Source: Agarilytica rhodophyticola (GTDB lineage: Bacteria > Pseudomonadota > Gammaproteobacteria > Pseudomonadales > Cellvibrionaceae). Taken from it: a stretch of DNA of 64,000 nt. The stretch lies in assembly GCF_002157225.2 (NCBI RefSeq), contig NZ_CP020038.1, positions 3,254,501 through 3,318,500 on the forward strand, in the 5' to 3' direction. The position numbers and the translations under genes are program-made. Under the pieces are notes generated by a model. The model was not told where the DNA came from. It saw only the letters and a list, made by a program, of their open reading frames with translations, and searched no databases. Below are positions 55,434-64,000 of the stretch, in pieces; the stretch's first letter is position 1; every line of letters starts with the position of its first letter.

Positions 55434-55991
55434 ATGACAAATCAAAAATTTAATCAGCTTGCAGAACTAGGCGCCGGAGAGTTTGAACATCTTGACGGTA
55501 CTTTAACCGAGCACTTATTAGGCACGAAGCAATTGTTGCAACAATGGGGTGCATCTTCAGTGTTACAAGATGCGGGGCTATACCATGCTGCTTATGGAAC
55601 AGCAGGATTCGATGAGAATTTTGTTGGCACCGACCAGCGAAATACAATTGCGGTTATTATTGGTAAACAAGCAGAAGAAATTGTTTATCAATACTGTGCC
55701 TGCGACCGTGAATATTATTTCACTAGAATAGGTGTTGAGGATAATCCGCTTTTTAAAAATCGATTCACTGGCGAGCACTATCATTTGCCTTTTGCAATGG
55801 TGAAAAATTTTTGTGAATTAACCGCGGCTAACGAAACCGAAATTGCCATTGATAATCCCGCCTTTATTGCCGAACATGGTAAAGGCATTAGTAAACTGTT
55901 AGCTCAAATGACACCTTATTTAAGTGTAAATGCCATATCAAAATACCAAGAGGTTTTTGACAACTACGATCTTAACATTCAAGATAACTAG
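55434..55991 (+). CDS. DUF6817-like HD-fold protein
   Basis: A 185-residue cytoplasmic protein resembling DUF6817-type proteins. HLDGTLTEHLLGTKQLLQQWGASSVLQDAGLYHAAYGTAGF (about 19-58) has spaced histidines like those of HD/PDEase-type or myo-inositol-oxygenase-like folds. YYFTRIGVEDNPLFKNRFTG is also seen in this group. The reaction is not established. It follows the TetR gene by 43 bases and is most likely in the same operon. The next gene is convergent 38 bases on. Confidence 0.6.
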   Translation: MTNQKFNQLAELGAGEFEHLDGTLTEHLLGTKQLLQQWGASSVLQDAGLYHAAYGTAGFDENFVGTDQRNTIAVIIGKQAEEIVYQYCACDREYYFTRIGVEDNPLFKNRFTGEHYHLPFAMVKNFCELTAANETEIAIDNPAFIAEHGKGISKLLAQMTPYLSVNAISKYQEVFDNYDLNIQDN

Positions 55992-56029
55992 GGCTTTGTT
56001 ATGTCAATATATAAAAGTAGCGTATAAAT

Positions 56030-57037
56030 TTATTTCTTCGCTCGATACTCCACCGGCGCTTTTCCTGTCCAGCTGCGAAAAGCACGCCTAAAATTGCTAA
56101 GGTCACTGTATCCCAGAAGTAGGGCAATATCTTCTAATTTGAGATTTGAAGTACTTAGGTATTCAATGGCTAATTTTTTGCGTACATTATTTAGTATTTC
56201 TTGATATGATGTATTGAACGTTTTAAGTGCACGGCGCAGACTACTTTCACTCATGTTGAAATGAGAAGAAATCTCTTTTATCGAAGGATATTCGCCTGGT
56301 GTTTGCGCTAATTGTGCGCGTACTTGTTCGGCAATGCCTCCCGGCTCTTCATCTTCGGCAATTAATTTTTCACAGTGCTGAATTGCCATTTTAGTGGCCG
56401 CGGGATTGCGTAGGGGAAGAGGGCGCTTAAGGTCTGAAATAGGCCAAATAATGCGATTATATGTTTGTTCAAATTTTATCGGACAGCGAAAATGTGCATG
56501 ATAACGCTGTATATACTCAGGCGCTGGATAGCTGAAATGAACCTCTTTGGGGCTTATGTTATCCCCTAAATAACGGCGCAGCATGCCCACTACACCACCT
56601 AGATCTTCTTCTATCAAAAAACGCTCCTTGCCACAGGCCTTGTATAGTGGCATTGATTGGAGACTGAATTCAGATGCTCCCTGGTTGACAATATTATTAG
56701 TTAAGCGTGTTGCTGCGCGATTATAGCGTTGGCCAACAATTAAAGAGTCCCACAAGTTGTCACAGCTTATGACAGCGTAGCCCATCATACCCCAGTCGCT
56801 AATATTAAGCTCTTGGGCAATAGTGATGCCAAGACTATGGTCTTGGCTAATCGCATAAGCATTATCGATAATCTTTAAAGCATCACTATAGGATATGCGT
56901 GTATCTTGATTTGCCAAATCTGACAAATGGAGATCGAGCTCATGTACGAGGCCCTCTGTGTCTAAACCTTTGTTATCAAATACTCTGACCACAAGGTTAA
57001 ACATAAATGGTGCGATGCATTTTTTATCAATACTCAT
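56030..57037 (-). CDS. AraC-family regulator with arabinose-binding-type N-domain
   Basis: A 335-residue regulator of the OruR/ArgR-type AraC group. The long N-terminal domain (about 20-210; DWGMMGYAVISCDNLWDSL is characteristic) is the PF12625-type arabinose-binding-like domain. The C-terminal DNA-binding part (about 240-333) has two helix-turn-helix motifs (SIKEISSHFNMSESSLRRALKTF and LEDIALLLGYSDLSNFRRAFRSWTG). It is divergent from the PfkB kinase operon (219 bases between), whose activator it probably is. No clear paired sites were seen in the gap. Confidence 0.88.
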   Translation of the reverse strand: MSIDKKCIAPFMFNLVVRVFDNKGLDTEGLVHELDLHLSDLANQDTRISYSDALKIIDNAYAISQDHSLGITIAQELNISDWGMMGYAVISCDNLWDSLIVGQRYNRAATRLTNNIVNQGASEFSLQSMPLYKACGKERFLIEEDLGGVVGMLRRYLGDNISPKEVHFSYPAPEYIQRYHAHFRCPIKFEQTYNRIIWPISDLKRPLPLRNPAATKMAIQHCEKLIAEDEEPGGIAEQVRAQLAQTPGEYPSIKEISSHFNMSESSLRRALKTFNTSYQEILNNVRKKLAIEYLSTSNLKLEDIALLLGYSDLSNFRRAFRSWTGKAPVEYRAKK

Positions 57038-57256
57038 TTATTATTCTTCTAATTATTTACTTATTTTATTTATAATTCAGCAGACAAAAATTCCTCGCTA
57101 AGATATTTTTTAATCATCTCTTAAAATGCGCTATTGCAGTTTAAATAATTTGGCTGAAATTGACCACTTTTTGCCTTTTTTGGAACTACTTTTTTATTGA
57201 ATCACTTTTTACAATGGCTTTATGGCAGGCAAAATTACACTTGACCGGAGAGCAGT

Positions 57257-58198
57257 ATGAGTACATCGTTTGTAAGTGTGGGCGTCACTATTTTAGATAT
57301 ACTGGGTTATCCGATTTCATCTATCCCTGACCAAGAAAATACTGAGGTTATAGAAAAAATTCATGTATGTGCCGCCGGTACCGCTGCTGCTCCAGCGGTT
57401 ATTGCGTCTCGTATGGGAATGCAAAGTACACTTGTTGGCGCGATTGCTGACGATGACATAGGTCATATGATCCGTTTAAAGTTGGAACGTGAGAAGGTAG
57501 ACATCTCCTTAGTCACCTGTCGCAGTGACTTACCAAGCGCAGCTACAATCTTGCCGATAAATCGTGAGGGCAAGCGTCCAAATTGGCACATGCCTGGCGC
57601 CTTTTTGATGATGGAAATAGACCCGCGTGCGCGAGAGTGTATTGTCAGTGCTGAGCATCTCCATTGGGGTGGGATAGGTTTATTATTTAATTTAGATGGC
57701 GCCGTCGCCGCAGATATACTCGCTGAAGCACGTGCAAACGGTGCGCTAATAACTGGCGACCTTATTGCCCCTGGCTCGCAAACGCCTGAAGCTGTTAAAG
57801 CCTTAGCGCCTTACTTAAACTTTTTTATGCCCTCCATTGATGAAGCAATAGAAATTTCAGGTGAAACCACAGTCGAAGCAGCTGCCAGTGTATTTTTAGA
57901 GCAGGGGTGTGAAGGTTGTCTAATAAAGTGTGGAAGCGAGGGCGCTTTTTTAGCGACACGATCTGGTGCACGTGAATATATCCCGATTATAAAAAATGTA
58001 GAAGTAGTCGATACCAGTGGTTGTGGTGACGCTTTTTGTGCGGGTTTTCATGTCGCTTTATCCCGCGGAATGAATGCCGAGCAGGCCGCCCATTTTGCAT
58101 GCGCTACTGCTGCACAAGTGGCAACTGGCGTCGGCTCAGATGCTGGGGTAAAGGACTATGACACTACATTTAAAATCATGCAATCTGGTACGATGTAG
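57257..58198 (+). CDS. PfkB-family carbohydrate kinase
   Basis: A 313-residue kinase of the ribokinase/PfkB family. The N-terminal GGT-like substrate stretch is replaced by CAAGTAAAPAVIASRMGMQSTLVGAIADDDIG (about 38-70). The C-terminal ATP and anion-hole motif DTSGCGDAFCAGF (about 254-266) contains the catalytic Asp. It phosphorylates a sugar or keto-deoxy sugar acid. The GGAGAG site precedes the ATG. First gene of an operon with a class II aldolase 33 bases downstream: kinase plus aldolase gives a typical route from a uronate-derived keto-acid or ketose to triose units. Confidence 0.88.
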   Translation: MSTSFVSVGVTILDILGYPISSIPDQENTEVIEKIHVCAAGTAAAPAVIASRMGMQSTLVGAIADDDIGHMIRLKLEREKVDISLVTCRSDLPSAATILPINREGKRPNWHMPGAFLMMEIDPRARECIVSAEHLHWGGIGLLFNLDGAVAADILAEARANGALITGDLIAPGSQTPEAVKALAPYLNFFMPSIDEAIEISGETTVEAAASVFLEQGCEGCLIKCGSEGAFLATRSGAREYIPIIKNVEVVDTSGCGDAFCAGFHVALSRGMNAEQAAHFACATAAQVATGVGSDAGVKDYDTTFKIMQSGTM

Positions 58199-58231
58199 GT
58201 CAAACTCATCGTCCAGTGCAGGAAAGAGCTA

Positions 58232-58900
58232 ATGGAGACTTACCAAAATAACGAACAAGACCGCCTACGTGTCATCGATGCATTAAAATCATTGGTGGAT
58301 AATAAACTGACCAGTGGCACTTCAGGCAATATATCCTTGCGTGTTAATGAGGGCATGATAATTACGCCAACAGGTATGACACCCGATCAGACTTTACCTG
58401 AACATATTGTGTATATGAAATTAAATGGTGAAGCTCCAGCCGATCAATTGAAACCGTCAAGTGAATGGCAGATGCATGCTGATATTTATCGCAATAAACC
58501 TGGAATTAATGCGGTGGTTCACTGCCATTCGCCTTACGCCACTATTTTGGCCTGTGCAAGAAAAGCGATACCGCCTTTGCACTACATGATTGCAGCTTGC
58601 GGCAGTTTTGAGATCCCACTGGCTGAGTACGCAACCTTTGCAACGAAAGAACTTTCTGAAGCTAATTTAAAAGCTTTAGATACATCTCTTGCTTGTCTAA
58701 TGGCTAACCATGGACAACTGGCGATTGGTTTTGATTTGGATGGCGCTATGAAACTAGCGGCGATTGTAGAGGAGATGGCACATAGCTACTGGGGGACACT
58801 TGCGATTGGCGGCCCTGAACTGCTGAACTCTTCTCAAATGAATCATGTGCTTGATGCCTATCTAACTTATGGGCAACAAGACCACAAGGATAGCGAATAA
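58232..58900 (+). CDS. Class II aldolase/adducin-family aldolase
   Basis: A 222-residue zinc enzyme of the fuculose/rhamnulose-phosphate aldolase family. SGTSGNISLRVNEGMIITPTGM (about 30-51), PSSEWQMHADIYRNKPGINAVVHCHSPYAT with the conserved Glu and His-x-His, and LMANHGQLAIG with the third His are seen. It should cleave a phosphorylated ketose or decarboxylate a keto-acid in the cytoplasm after the kinase encoded upstream. It is homologous to the OtnC-like gene at 27.5 kb but clearly diverged. The 107-base gap behind it is AT-rich with no feature. Confidence 0.87.
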   Translation: METYQNNEQDRLRVIDALKSLVDNKLTSGTSGNISLRVNEGMIITPTGMTPDQTLPEHIVYMKLNGEAPADQLKPSSEWQMHADIYRNKPGINAVVHCHSPYATILACARKAIPPLHYMIAACGSFEIPLAEYATFATKELSEANLKALDTSLACLMANHGQLAIGFDLDGAMKLAAIVEEMAHSYWGTLAIGGPELLNSSQMNHVLDAYLTYGQQDHKDSE

Positions 58901-59007
58901 TTAGAGCTTTAGCGTAATCAATTGGCTCTAGCGTATCGCTTGGCAAGGAAGCTAATAACCCATATCTGCTGGCGAAATAATAATAAAATATTGAAAGGAA
59001 GTTTTCT

Positions 59008-60234
59008 ATGCAGCAACTAGATAATGACCTACGTTTACGTGATCGAGCCAATAAAGCCTTTCCTCGGGGTATATACGGTCATCAAGCCTCCAGCTCTTTA
59101 TCGCCCAATCATCCCCAGTTTTTTGCCAAGGCCAAAGGGTGTCGACTATGGGATACCGATGGCAATGAATATATTGACTTTATGTGCGGCTATGGCACTA
59201 ATTTACTCGGTTATGGCCATTCGCGGATTGACGCGGCAGCCGCGCGTCAACAACAACAAATAGATTGTGCTACGGGCCCTTCTGAATTAATGCTCGAACT
59301 TGCGGAAAAACTAAAGGCTAACATAGCGCATGCCGACTGGGTTATCTTTGCCAAAAACGGTACCGACGCTGTGAGTATCTGCGTTATGACCGCACGTGCA
59401 CAAACGGGTAAAAATACTCTTGTTATTGCCGATGGTGCTTACCATGGAGCTAGTGGTTGGTGCACTCCTGGGCCTGTCGGTTTCACTGCGGGCGAACGGG
59501 ATAACCAAATTAGCTATACCTACAATGATGTGACGAGTTTGCGTAAAGCAGTGGCACAAGCTGGTGATGATTTAGCCGCCATCATGGTATCGCCATTTAA
59601 ACATGACGTATTTGTTGATCAGCAATGGCCAACCGACATTTTTGCTAACGCTGCACGCCAGCTTTGTGATGAGAAAAATGCTGCACTTATCCTCGACGAT
59701 GTTCGTTGCGCTTTTCGTTTCACTTTAGGAGCAACCTGGGAAACCCTTGGCGTATCTCCTGATTTATGCGCCATGAGTAAATCTATCGCTAATGGTTATC
59801 CCCTTGCTGTTGTCACAGGAAATAACAATTTTAGACAGGGCGCTGGAGATATTTATACCACAGGATCTTTTTGGTTTGCTTCAGTATCATTTGCCGCATG
59901 TTTGGAAACGATCGCGGTCGTTGAAGAAGAGGGGGCTATAGAAAAAATGAAGCTAGCGGGAGATCTATTTAGAGCTGGACTCGATGAACAAGCCAAATCC
60001 CACGGTTTTAAACTAAGGCAGACGGGGCCCTGCCAAATGCCTCTCGTGCTGATTGACAATGATCCCATGTGGGAAAAAAATAACTTTTTTTGTAATGAAG
60101 CTGCTAAGAGAGGCGTTTACCTACATCCTTGGCACAATATGTTTATGTGTGCAGCCCATCATCACAATGATATTGTCGAAGCTTTAGAAAGAACGGATGG
60201 CGCTTTTAGTGCTTTAAGAAAAAAGTTTGCATAG
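59008..60234 (+). CDS. Class III aminotransferase (glutamate-semialdehyde aminomutase-like)
   Basis: A 408-residue PLP enzyme of fold type I, class III. KGCRLWDTDGNEYIDFMCGYGTNLLGYGH (about 37-65) opens the fold; ALILDDVRCAFRF has the PLP-interacting Asp; and CAMSKSIANGYPLAVVTG (about 253-270) holds the probable Schiff-base Lys. It is closest in length and motifs to glutamate-1-semialdehyde aminomutase-like and omega-aminotransferases. The setting (kinase, aldolase, GH105) makes haem synthesis unlikely; it may act on an amino or keto sugar acid. Purine-rich GGAAG precedes the start. Confidence 0.87.
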   Translation: MQQLDNDLRLRDRANKAFPRGIYGHQASSSLSPNHPQFFAKAKGCRLWDTDGNEYIDFMCGYGTNLLGYGHSRIDAAAARQQQQIDCATGPSELMLELAEKLKANIAHADWVIFAKNGTDAVSICVMTARAQTGKNTLVIADGAYHGASGWCTPGPVGFTAGERDNQISYTYNDVTSLRKAVAQAGDDLAAIMVSPFKHDVFVDQQWPTDIFANAARQLCDEKNAALILDDVRCAFRFTLGATWETLGVSPDLCAMSKSIANGYPLAVVTGNNNFRQGAGDIYTTGSFWFASVSFAACLETIAVVEEEGAIEKMKLAGDLFRAGLDEQAKSHGFKLRQTGPCQMPLVLIDNDPMWEKNNFFCNEAAKRGVYLHPWHNMFMCAAHHHNDIVEALERTDGAFSALRKKFA

Positions 60235-60291
60235 CGGCTTACCGCTGGGGGAAATAATATTGCTTAATTCGCCATTAGTGTGCCGGCAACC

Positions 60292-61683
60292 ATGAGTTTT
60301 TCTGTATCACTACCAGTGTCGACAGAGGTAAATGGGTTGCCACTGAAGCTGAAATTGATCTATTCCATGGGAAATATGGGTATTGGCATGCTGACTGTTA
60401 TGCACATGTTTTACCTCGTGTATTTCTTTTTTCCACCTAAAGAGGCGGGAATTGCCTATCTTATCCCGCAAACAAGTTTCTTTATTGGTTTAACGGTCTT
60501 AGGTGTCATCATGTCCCTTAGTCGTATTCTCGATGCCATGCTTGACCCGGTGCTAGCCAATTTTAGTGACCGGCTAAATCATCCTCTCGGTAAAAGAATT
60601 CCTATCATGCGTTGCGCTGCGCTGCCTTTTGCTTTTTTCTATGTATTAGTATTTTTCGTTCCTATAAGTAATGCAGTCAGTTATTACAATGTCGTTTGGC
60701 TGTTTGTTTGCTTGCTATTGAGTGCCGTCGCTTTCACGTCTTATATGATACCTTTTTATTCTCTCATGGTAGATTTGGCCAAATCCAGTGACGATAAAGT
60801 AGATTTGGGTACTATTAGCAGCGCATTTTGGTTTATTGGATTTTTGCTTGTTTCTTTTACACCCACTATGTGGGATGTGGTTATGAATTTGTTCGGCGTC
60901 TCAAAGATTTGGGCGATACGTATCACTTTTTCAATCACAGCATGCTTAGGTTTCATAGCGCTAATGGTGCCGGCGCTATTTATAGATGAACGGGATTTTG
61001 CCAGTGGCGCGATTAAAAAAAGTCACAAAATGTTACCTTCATTAAAGAAGGTCATGCAAAACCGGAGTTTTCGCTTTTTTTTAGCGAGTAATGCCAGTTA
61101 TACCATCGCAACATATATTTTCGAAGCGGGCTTGATCTACTTTATTACGGTATTAGCGGTGTTGGATGCTGGCCTTGTGCAAGGTCCTTTGACAGTTGTT
61201 ATAGGCGGCTTAACACTCGCATGTTACCCACTAATTAATCGGCTAGCAAAGAGCAAAGGCAAAAGCTATGTTTTAAAAATTAGTTTGTTGCTATTTGCTA
61301 CGACTTTCGTGGTTATTTCATGCTTTGGTATGACAGATATTCATCCCTATATTTTATTTCTTCTGGTTATTTTATTTTCACCATTTGCACAAGCGTCTTT
61401 CGGTATCCTGCCTAATGTCATGACATCCGATTGTGCTGCCTATGACACCTATAAAAATGGTGATGACCAAGCGGGGATGTATATTGGTATTAATGGCTTT
61501 TGCATCAAGTGTGGTAGTAGCCTTGGAATGATTATATTTACTTCATTACTTTTGTTCGGCAAGGATATCGGAGACGATATGGGAATCCGTCTCGCTACTA
61601 TGGTTGGTGCTGTGGTTTCGCTACTTGGTGTTGTATTTTTAATATACTACGATGAAAAAGAGATTTTGACCTACACAAAATAA
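60292..61683 (+). CDS. GPH-family glycoside/uronide:cation symporter
   Basis: A 463-residue, twelve-helix permease of the glycoside-pentoside-hexuronide family (MelB/XylP/GusB-like). KLIYSMGNMGIGML opens helix 1; GVIMSLSRILDAMLDPVLANFSDR is the conserved loop with acidic residues; and the loop after helix 4 has PLGKRIPIMRC. It takes up glycosides or unsaturated uronides with Na+ or H+. Start assigned to the ATG at 60292; a GTG at 60280 is also in frame, and neither has a strong ribosome binding site. It feeds GH105 downstream with intact di- or oligosaccharide. Confidence 0.88.
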   Translation: MSFSVSLPVSTEVNGLPLKLKLIYSMGNMGIGMLTVMHMFYLVYFFFPPKEAGIAYLIPQTSFFIGLTVLGVIMSLSRILDAMLDPVLANFSDRLNHPLGKRIPIMRCAALPFAFFYVLVFFVPISNAVSYYNVVWLFVCLLLSAVAFTSYMIPFYSLMVDLAKSSDDKVDLGTISSAFWFIGFLLVSFTPTMWDVVMNLFGVSKIWAIRITFSITACLGFIALMVPALFIDERDFASGAIKKSHKMLPSLKKVMQNRSFRFFLASNASYTIATYIFEAGLIYFITVLAVLDAGLVQGPLTVVIGGLTLACYPLINRLAKSKGKSYVLKISLLLFATTFVVISCFGMTDIHPYILFLLVILFSPFAQASFGILPNVMTSDCAAYDTYKNGDDQAGMYIGINGFCIKCGSSLGMIIFTSLLLFGKDIGDDMGIRLATMVGAVVSLLGVVFLIYYDEKEILTYTK

Positions 61684-61697
61684 TATTTGGAGCTTTT

Positions 61698-62780
61698 ATG
61701 CACCACTTAGAATGTGTGACAAAAGTCGCTGATACCTATATTGTAGAACATAAGCCCGAATCCCTAAATTGGAATTGGGGGGAGGCTTTGCTTATGTATA
61801 GCCTTAGTCTACTAGACGATTTACTAGGTGACGAAAGGTATTTTCATTTTTATCAAAGTTATGTTGATTGCCACTACAAAAAAGGTATCGTGGTGGATCA
61901 GTCGGACACCTGTGCACCAGTATTAATCACGAATGAATTATATAAAAAAACAGCTGATATTAAATATCTTGCCATGACACAGCAAGGTATTCATTACTTA
62001 AAATACGAACCGAGACTTATCGGTAATCTCATTAATCATAATGGGCATAGTCAGGATGCTAAAGACTACCCCAAAAGCATTTGGGTGGACTCTATTATGA
62101 TGAGCGGCGTCTTCAGTGCTATTGCAGCAAAAGATTTTAAAGATGAAAATTTATTGAATTTTGCATTAACTCAACCACGCGATTTTGCCAACTACTTACA
62201 AGATCCAAAAGGCAAATTATTCCACCATTCCTATTGGAAAATATTACGTAGACCTTATCCTCGTAATATTTTCTGGGCAAGGGGTAACGGATGGGTGGTT
62301 GCAGGTTTGTCATTGTTTTTAAACTATGTTGATGATATCTATGCTACAAGAATATTAAATGAAGTATCCTATGCTTTATTATCTTACCAGCGCCCGGATT
62401 ATTACTTTGATACTGTACTTAATAAACCTAACGATAATTATCGAGAATCTAGTGCTACGGCACTTATCGCTGCGGGTTGGTTAAATGGAGTAAGCAGAGG
62501 TTATCTCGGGCAAGAATTTGCGACACCTGCGATAAAAGCATTTCGTGCAGTATTAGATAATGTCCGCCATCAGAGCGACGGAAGTTATATGACAGAAATT
62601 AGTCGCTGGACAATTCCCATGTTTCTTATGCCCTATCGTTTAAAATACGGCCCTTATCCTGGCTATAAATATGTTAAAAAAGGAGAGAATATTTCCTATG
62701 GTATAGCCGCGTTAATTTTTGCTGCTATCGCCTACGAAGAATATATTAATAATAGAACACATTTATCTCTCTCGGCATGA
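61698..62780 (+). CDS. GH105/GH88-family unsaturated glycuronyl hydrolase
   Basis: A 360-residue (alpha/alpha)6-barrel enzyme of glycoside hydrolase families 105/88 (YteR/YesR-like). SIWVDSIMMSGVF (about 128-140) has the catalytic Asp, WARGNGWVVAGLSL the conserved Trp-Gly-Asn, and ESSATALIAAGWLNGV the family helix. No signal peptide is seen, so it is cytoplasmic, removing the 4-deoxy-unsaturated uronic acid left by polysaccharide lyases (rhamnogalacturonan or ulvan type). Together with the GPH symporter (14 bases upstream) it forms an uptake-and-cleavage unit. The next gene overlaps its stop by four bases (ATGA). Confidence 0.88.
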   Translation: MHHLECVTKVADTYIVEHKPESLNWNWGEALLMYSLSLLDDLLGDERYFHFYQSYVDCHYKKGIVVDQSDTCAPVLITNELYKKTADIKYLAMTQQGIHYLKYEPRLIGNLINHNGHSQDAKDYPKSIWVDSIMMSGVFSAIAAKDFKDENLLNFALTQPRDFANYLQDPKGKLFHHSYWKILRRPYPRNIFWARGNGWVVAGLSLFLNYVDDIYATRILNEVSYALLSYQRPDYYFDTVLNKPNDNYRESSATALIAAGWLNGVSRGYLGQEFATPAIKAFRAVLDNVRHQSDGSYMTEISRWTIPMFLMPYRLKYGPYPGYKYVKKGENISYGIAALIFAAIAYEEYINNRTHLSLSA

Positions 62781-64000
62781 ATACCATGTCACGAGATAAG
62801 GTCTTTATTGCCACTACAAGTGTCCAAGATTTTAAGTTAAGTAACGTAGGTAAAGCACCTGAAGGTTACCCCCTATACAGAGTAGAAGATCGATATTCGA
62901 AGAGTGTTTTTGCTAAACCTTATGAGCAAAGGAAGGCATGTTTTATTTCTCATGTGTTGAAGAATCCCGGTGCTGACTCCATTAAATGCTTCTTCTATGA
63001 ATTAATAAGGCTGCAGCAATATCATCAACCTATACACGAACGCTTATTGTTTTCTACCTTAGACTATATTGATCAACGACGTGATTGTGCCGACTTTTTA
63101 TTGACAGGTGTTATTCGCTTGTACTACCAATTCTTCGATAATGGGCTATTGTCTGATGAGTTTCGTGAAAAGTCTAAACAAACAATTTTAAACTTTAAAT
63201 ATTGGCCTGATGAACCCGGTATTGATTCTATGTGTTATTGGACTGAGAATCACCACATTATTTTCAGTGTTAATGAGTTTTTGGCAGGTCAGCTATTTCC
63301 CGATAGTATTTTTAAAAATTCTAATAAACTAGGGAAAGATAAAAAGCAAGAGGCAAAAAAACGTATTGAAAAATGGTTGGAGATGCGTTTTTTTACTGGT
63401 TTTAGTGAATGGCTTTCCAATGTTTACTATGATGAAGATTTTGCACCATTATTAAATTTAGTGGATTTCTCAGATGACTATGAAGTTTCCCGACGGGCAC
63501 AAATAATAATTGATCTCATGCTCTATGATATGGCGATCAATAGTTATTATGGAATGTTTTCCTGCACTCATGGACGCACCTACACTAAGGAAAAAATAAA
63601 CCCTTATGTGGAGTCTACCAGTGATACTGCTAAATTATTATTTGGTATGGGGTGTTTCGCTAATAAGGATAATATGAGTGCGGTTATGTTCACCCTTAGC
63701 ACAGGGTATCGTGTTCCTAAAGTTATTATTGATATTGCACATGACAATCAAAAAAAAGAATGGATTAATAAGCAACGCGTGAGTATTAATTTCAAAGATG
63801 CGGCGAAGTGGGGATATGGTAACAAAGATCTTGATAGTGCCATGGGCTTACTTTTATTCGGTGGTTATTGTCATCCACGTACTTTCTCACATATGGTTTT
63901 ATTGTTAGATAAATTCAACTGGTGGAAGAATAAATTCTTTTTAGAGTTTGTTCCCTTTAAGAAAGCAATAAAATTTGGTGATAAAATAGGTCTTACTACA
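62777..64000 (+). CDS. Large unidentified protein, truncated by window end
   Basis: An open frame of at least 408 codons that continues past the end of the window. Start ATG overlaps the GH105 stop by four bases, so translation is coupled. The N-terminus lacks a signal peptide, so the protein should be cytoplasmic like GH105. Aromatic- and His-rich motifs (YWTENHHIIFSVNEFLAGQLFP, about 150-171; HGRTYTKEK) and helical content suggest an alpha-toroid enzyme acting on carbohydrate. I could assign no family. A role in the uronide pathway is an inference from operon position. Confidence 0.75.
   Translation, partial: MNTMSRDKVFIATTSVQDFKLSNVGKAPEGYPLYRVEDRYSKSVFAKPYEQRKACFISHVLKNPGADSIKCFFYELIRLQQYHQPIHERLLFSTLDYIDQRRDCADFLLTGVIRLYYQFFDNGLLSDEFREKSKQTILNFKYWPDEPGIDSMCYWTENHHIIFSVNEFLAGQLFPDSIFKNSNKLGKDKKQEAKKRIEKWLEMRFFTGFSEWLSNVYYDEDFAPLLNLVDFSDDYEVSRRAQIIIDLMLYDMAINSYYGMFSCTHGRTYTKEKINPYVESTSDTAKLLFGMGCFANKDNMSAVMFTLSTGYRVPKVIIDIAHDNQKKEWINKQRVSINFKDAAKWGYGNKDLDSAMGLLLFGGYCHPRTFSHMVLLLDKFNWWKNKFFLEFVPFKKAIKFGDKIGLTT

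Noticed and set aside
59008-60234. Housekeeping hemL
   Set aside because: Similar family, but operon with kinase, aldolase, symporter and GH105 and altered motif residues (DDVRCAF) argue against haem synthesis.

Overview
This 64 kb window looks like the chromosome of a heterotrophic, probably marine gammaproteobacterium that degrades polysaccharides. This rests on AT-leaning DNA, two TonB-dependent receptors, several AraC-type regulators, a DUF1501/DUF1800 pair, a GH105 enzyme and several sugar or sugar-acid catabolic operons. No rRNA, tRNA, CRISPR array or complete prophage was seen, so the taxonomic guess is only an inference.

Region 1 (about 1-18.1 kb, plus strand) is a surface and secretion locus. 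A small membrane protein is followed by a protein with four 34-residue phage-tail-fibre-type repeats. Next comes a 974-residue fusion of a periplasmic binding-protein domain, a region resembling a Cys-loop-receptor ectodomain, and an MscS-type channel. A type I secretion set follows: a TolC-like outer-membrane protein, an ABC exporter with altered catalytic motifs, and an HlyD-like adaptor. Behind it lie a 1750-residue protein with an unassigned N-terminal repeat array and eight VCBS-type repeats, and a BarA-like hybrid sensor kinase.

Region 2 (18.2-30.5 kb) starts with a SnoaL-like protein and an AraC/GyrI-like regulator. A minus-strand catabolic cluster follows: OtnK-type kinase, OtnC-type decarboxylase/aldolase, ABM-domain protein, isopropylmalate/tartrate-dehydrogenase-like enzyme, TonB receptor, MFS anion symporter, Gfo/Idh/MocA dehydrogenase and SMP-30 lactonase. 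A divergent FadR-type GntR regulator and two palindromes of the form TTAATGnATnCATTAA suggest common control. Together they could import a small aldose or tetronate and convert it to dihydroxyacetone phosphate.

Region 3 (30.7-40.5 kb) has a chemoreceptor, PstS-like protein and porin cluster; a Y1-family transposase beside short repeats; two adjacent citrate-synthase-fold proteins that seem to lack most catalytic residues; and a TonB receptor overlapping an ABC-type binding protein.

Region 4 (40.5-48.4 kb) is a sugar-oxidation cluster: two TIM-barrel isomerase/epimerase-like proteins (one a lipoprotein), a GMC oxidoreductase with its gluconate-dehydrogenase-subunit-3 partner, an MFS permease, a second Gfo/Idh/MocA enzyme, and a divergent PAS-AraC regulator. 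It fits 3-keto-glycoside metabolism.

Region 5 (48.5-56 kb) has the DUF1501/DUF1800 pair behind an 850 bp AT-rich non-coding stretch, a 2-oxoglutarate/Fe(II) oxygenase fused to seven WD40-like units with an overlapping HD-domain protein, and a TetR regulator with a long perfect inverted repeat. Region 6 (56-64 kb) is an AraC-controlled operon of PfkB kinase, class II aldolase, class III aminotransferase, GPH symporter, GH105 unsaturated glycuronyl hydrolase and an unidentified protein that runs off the window.
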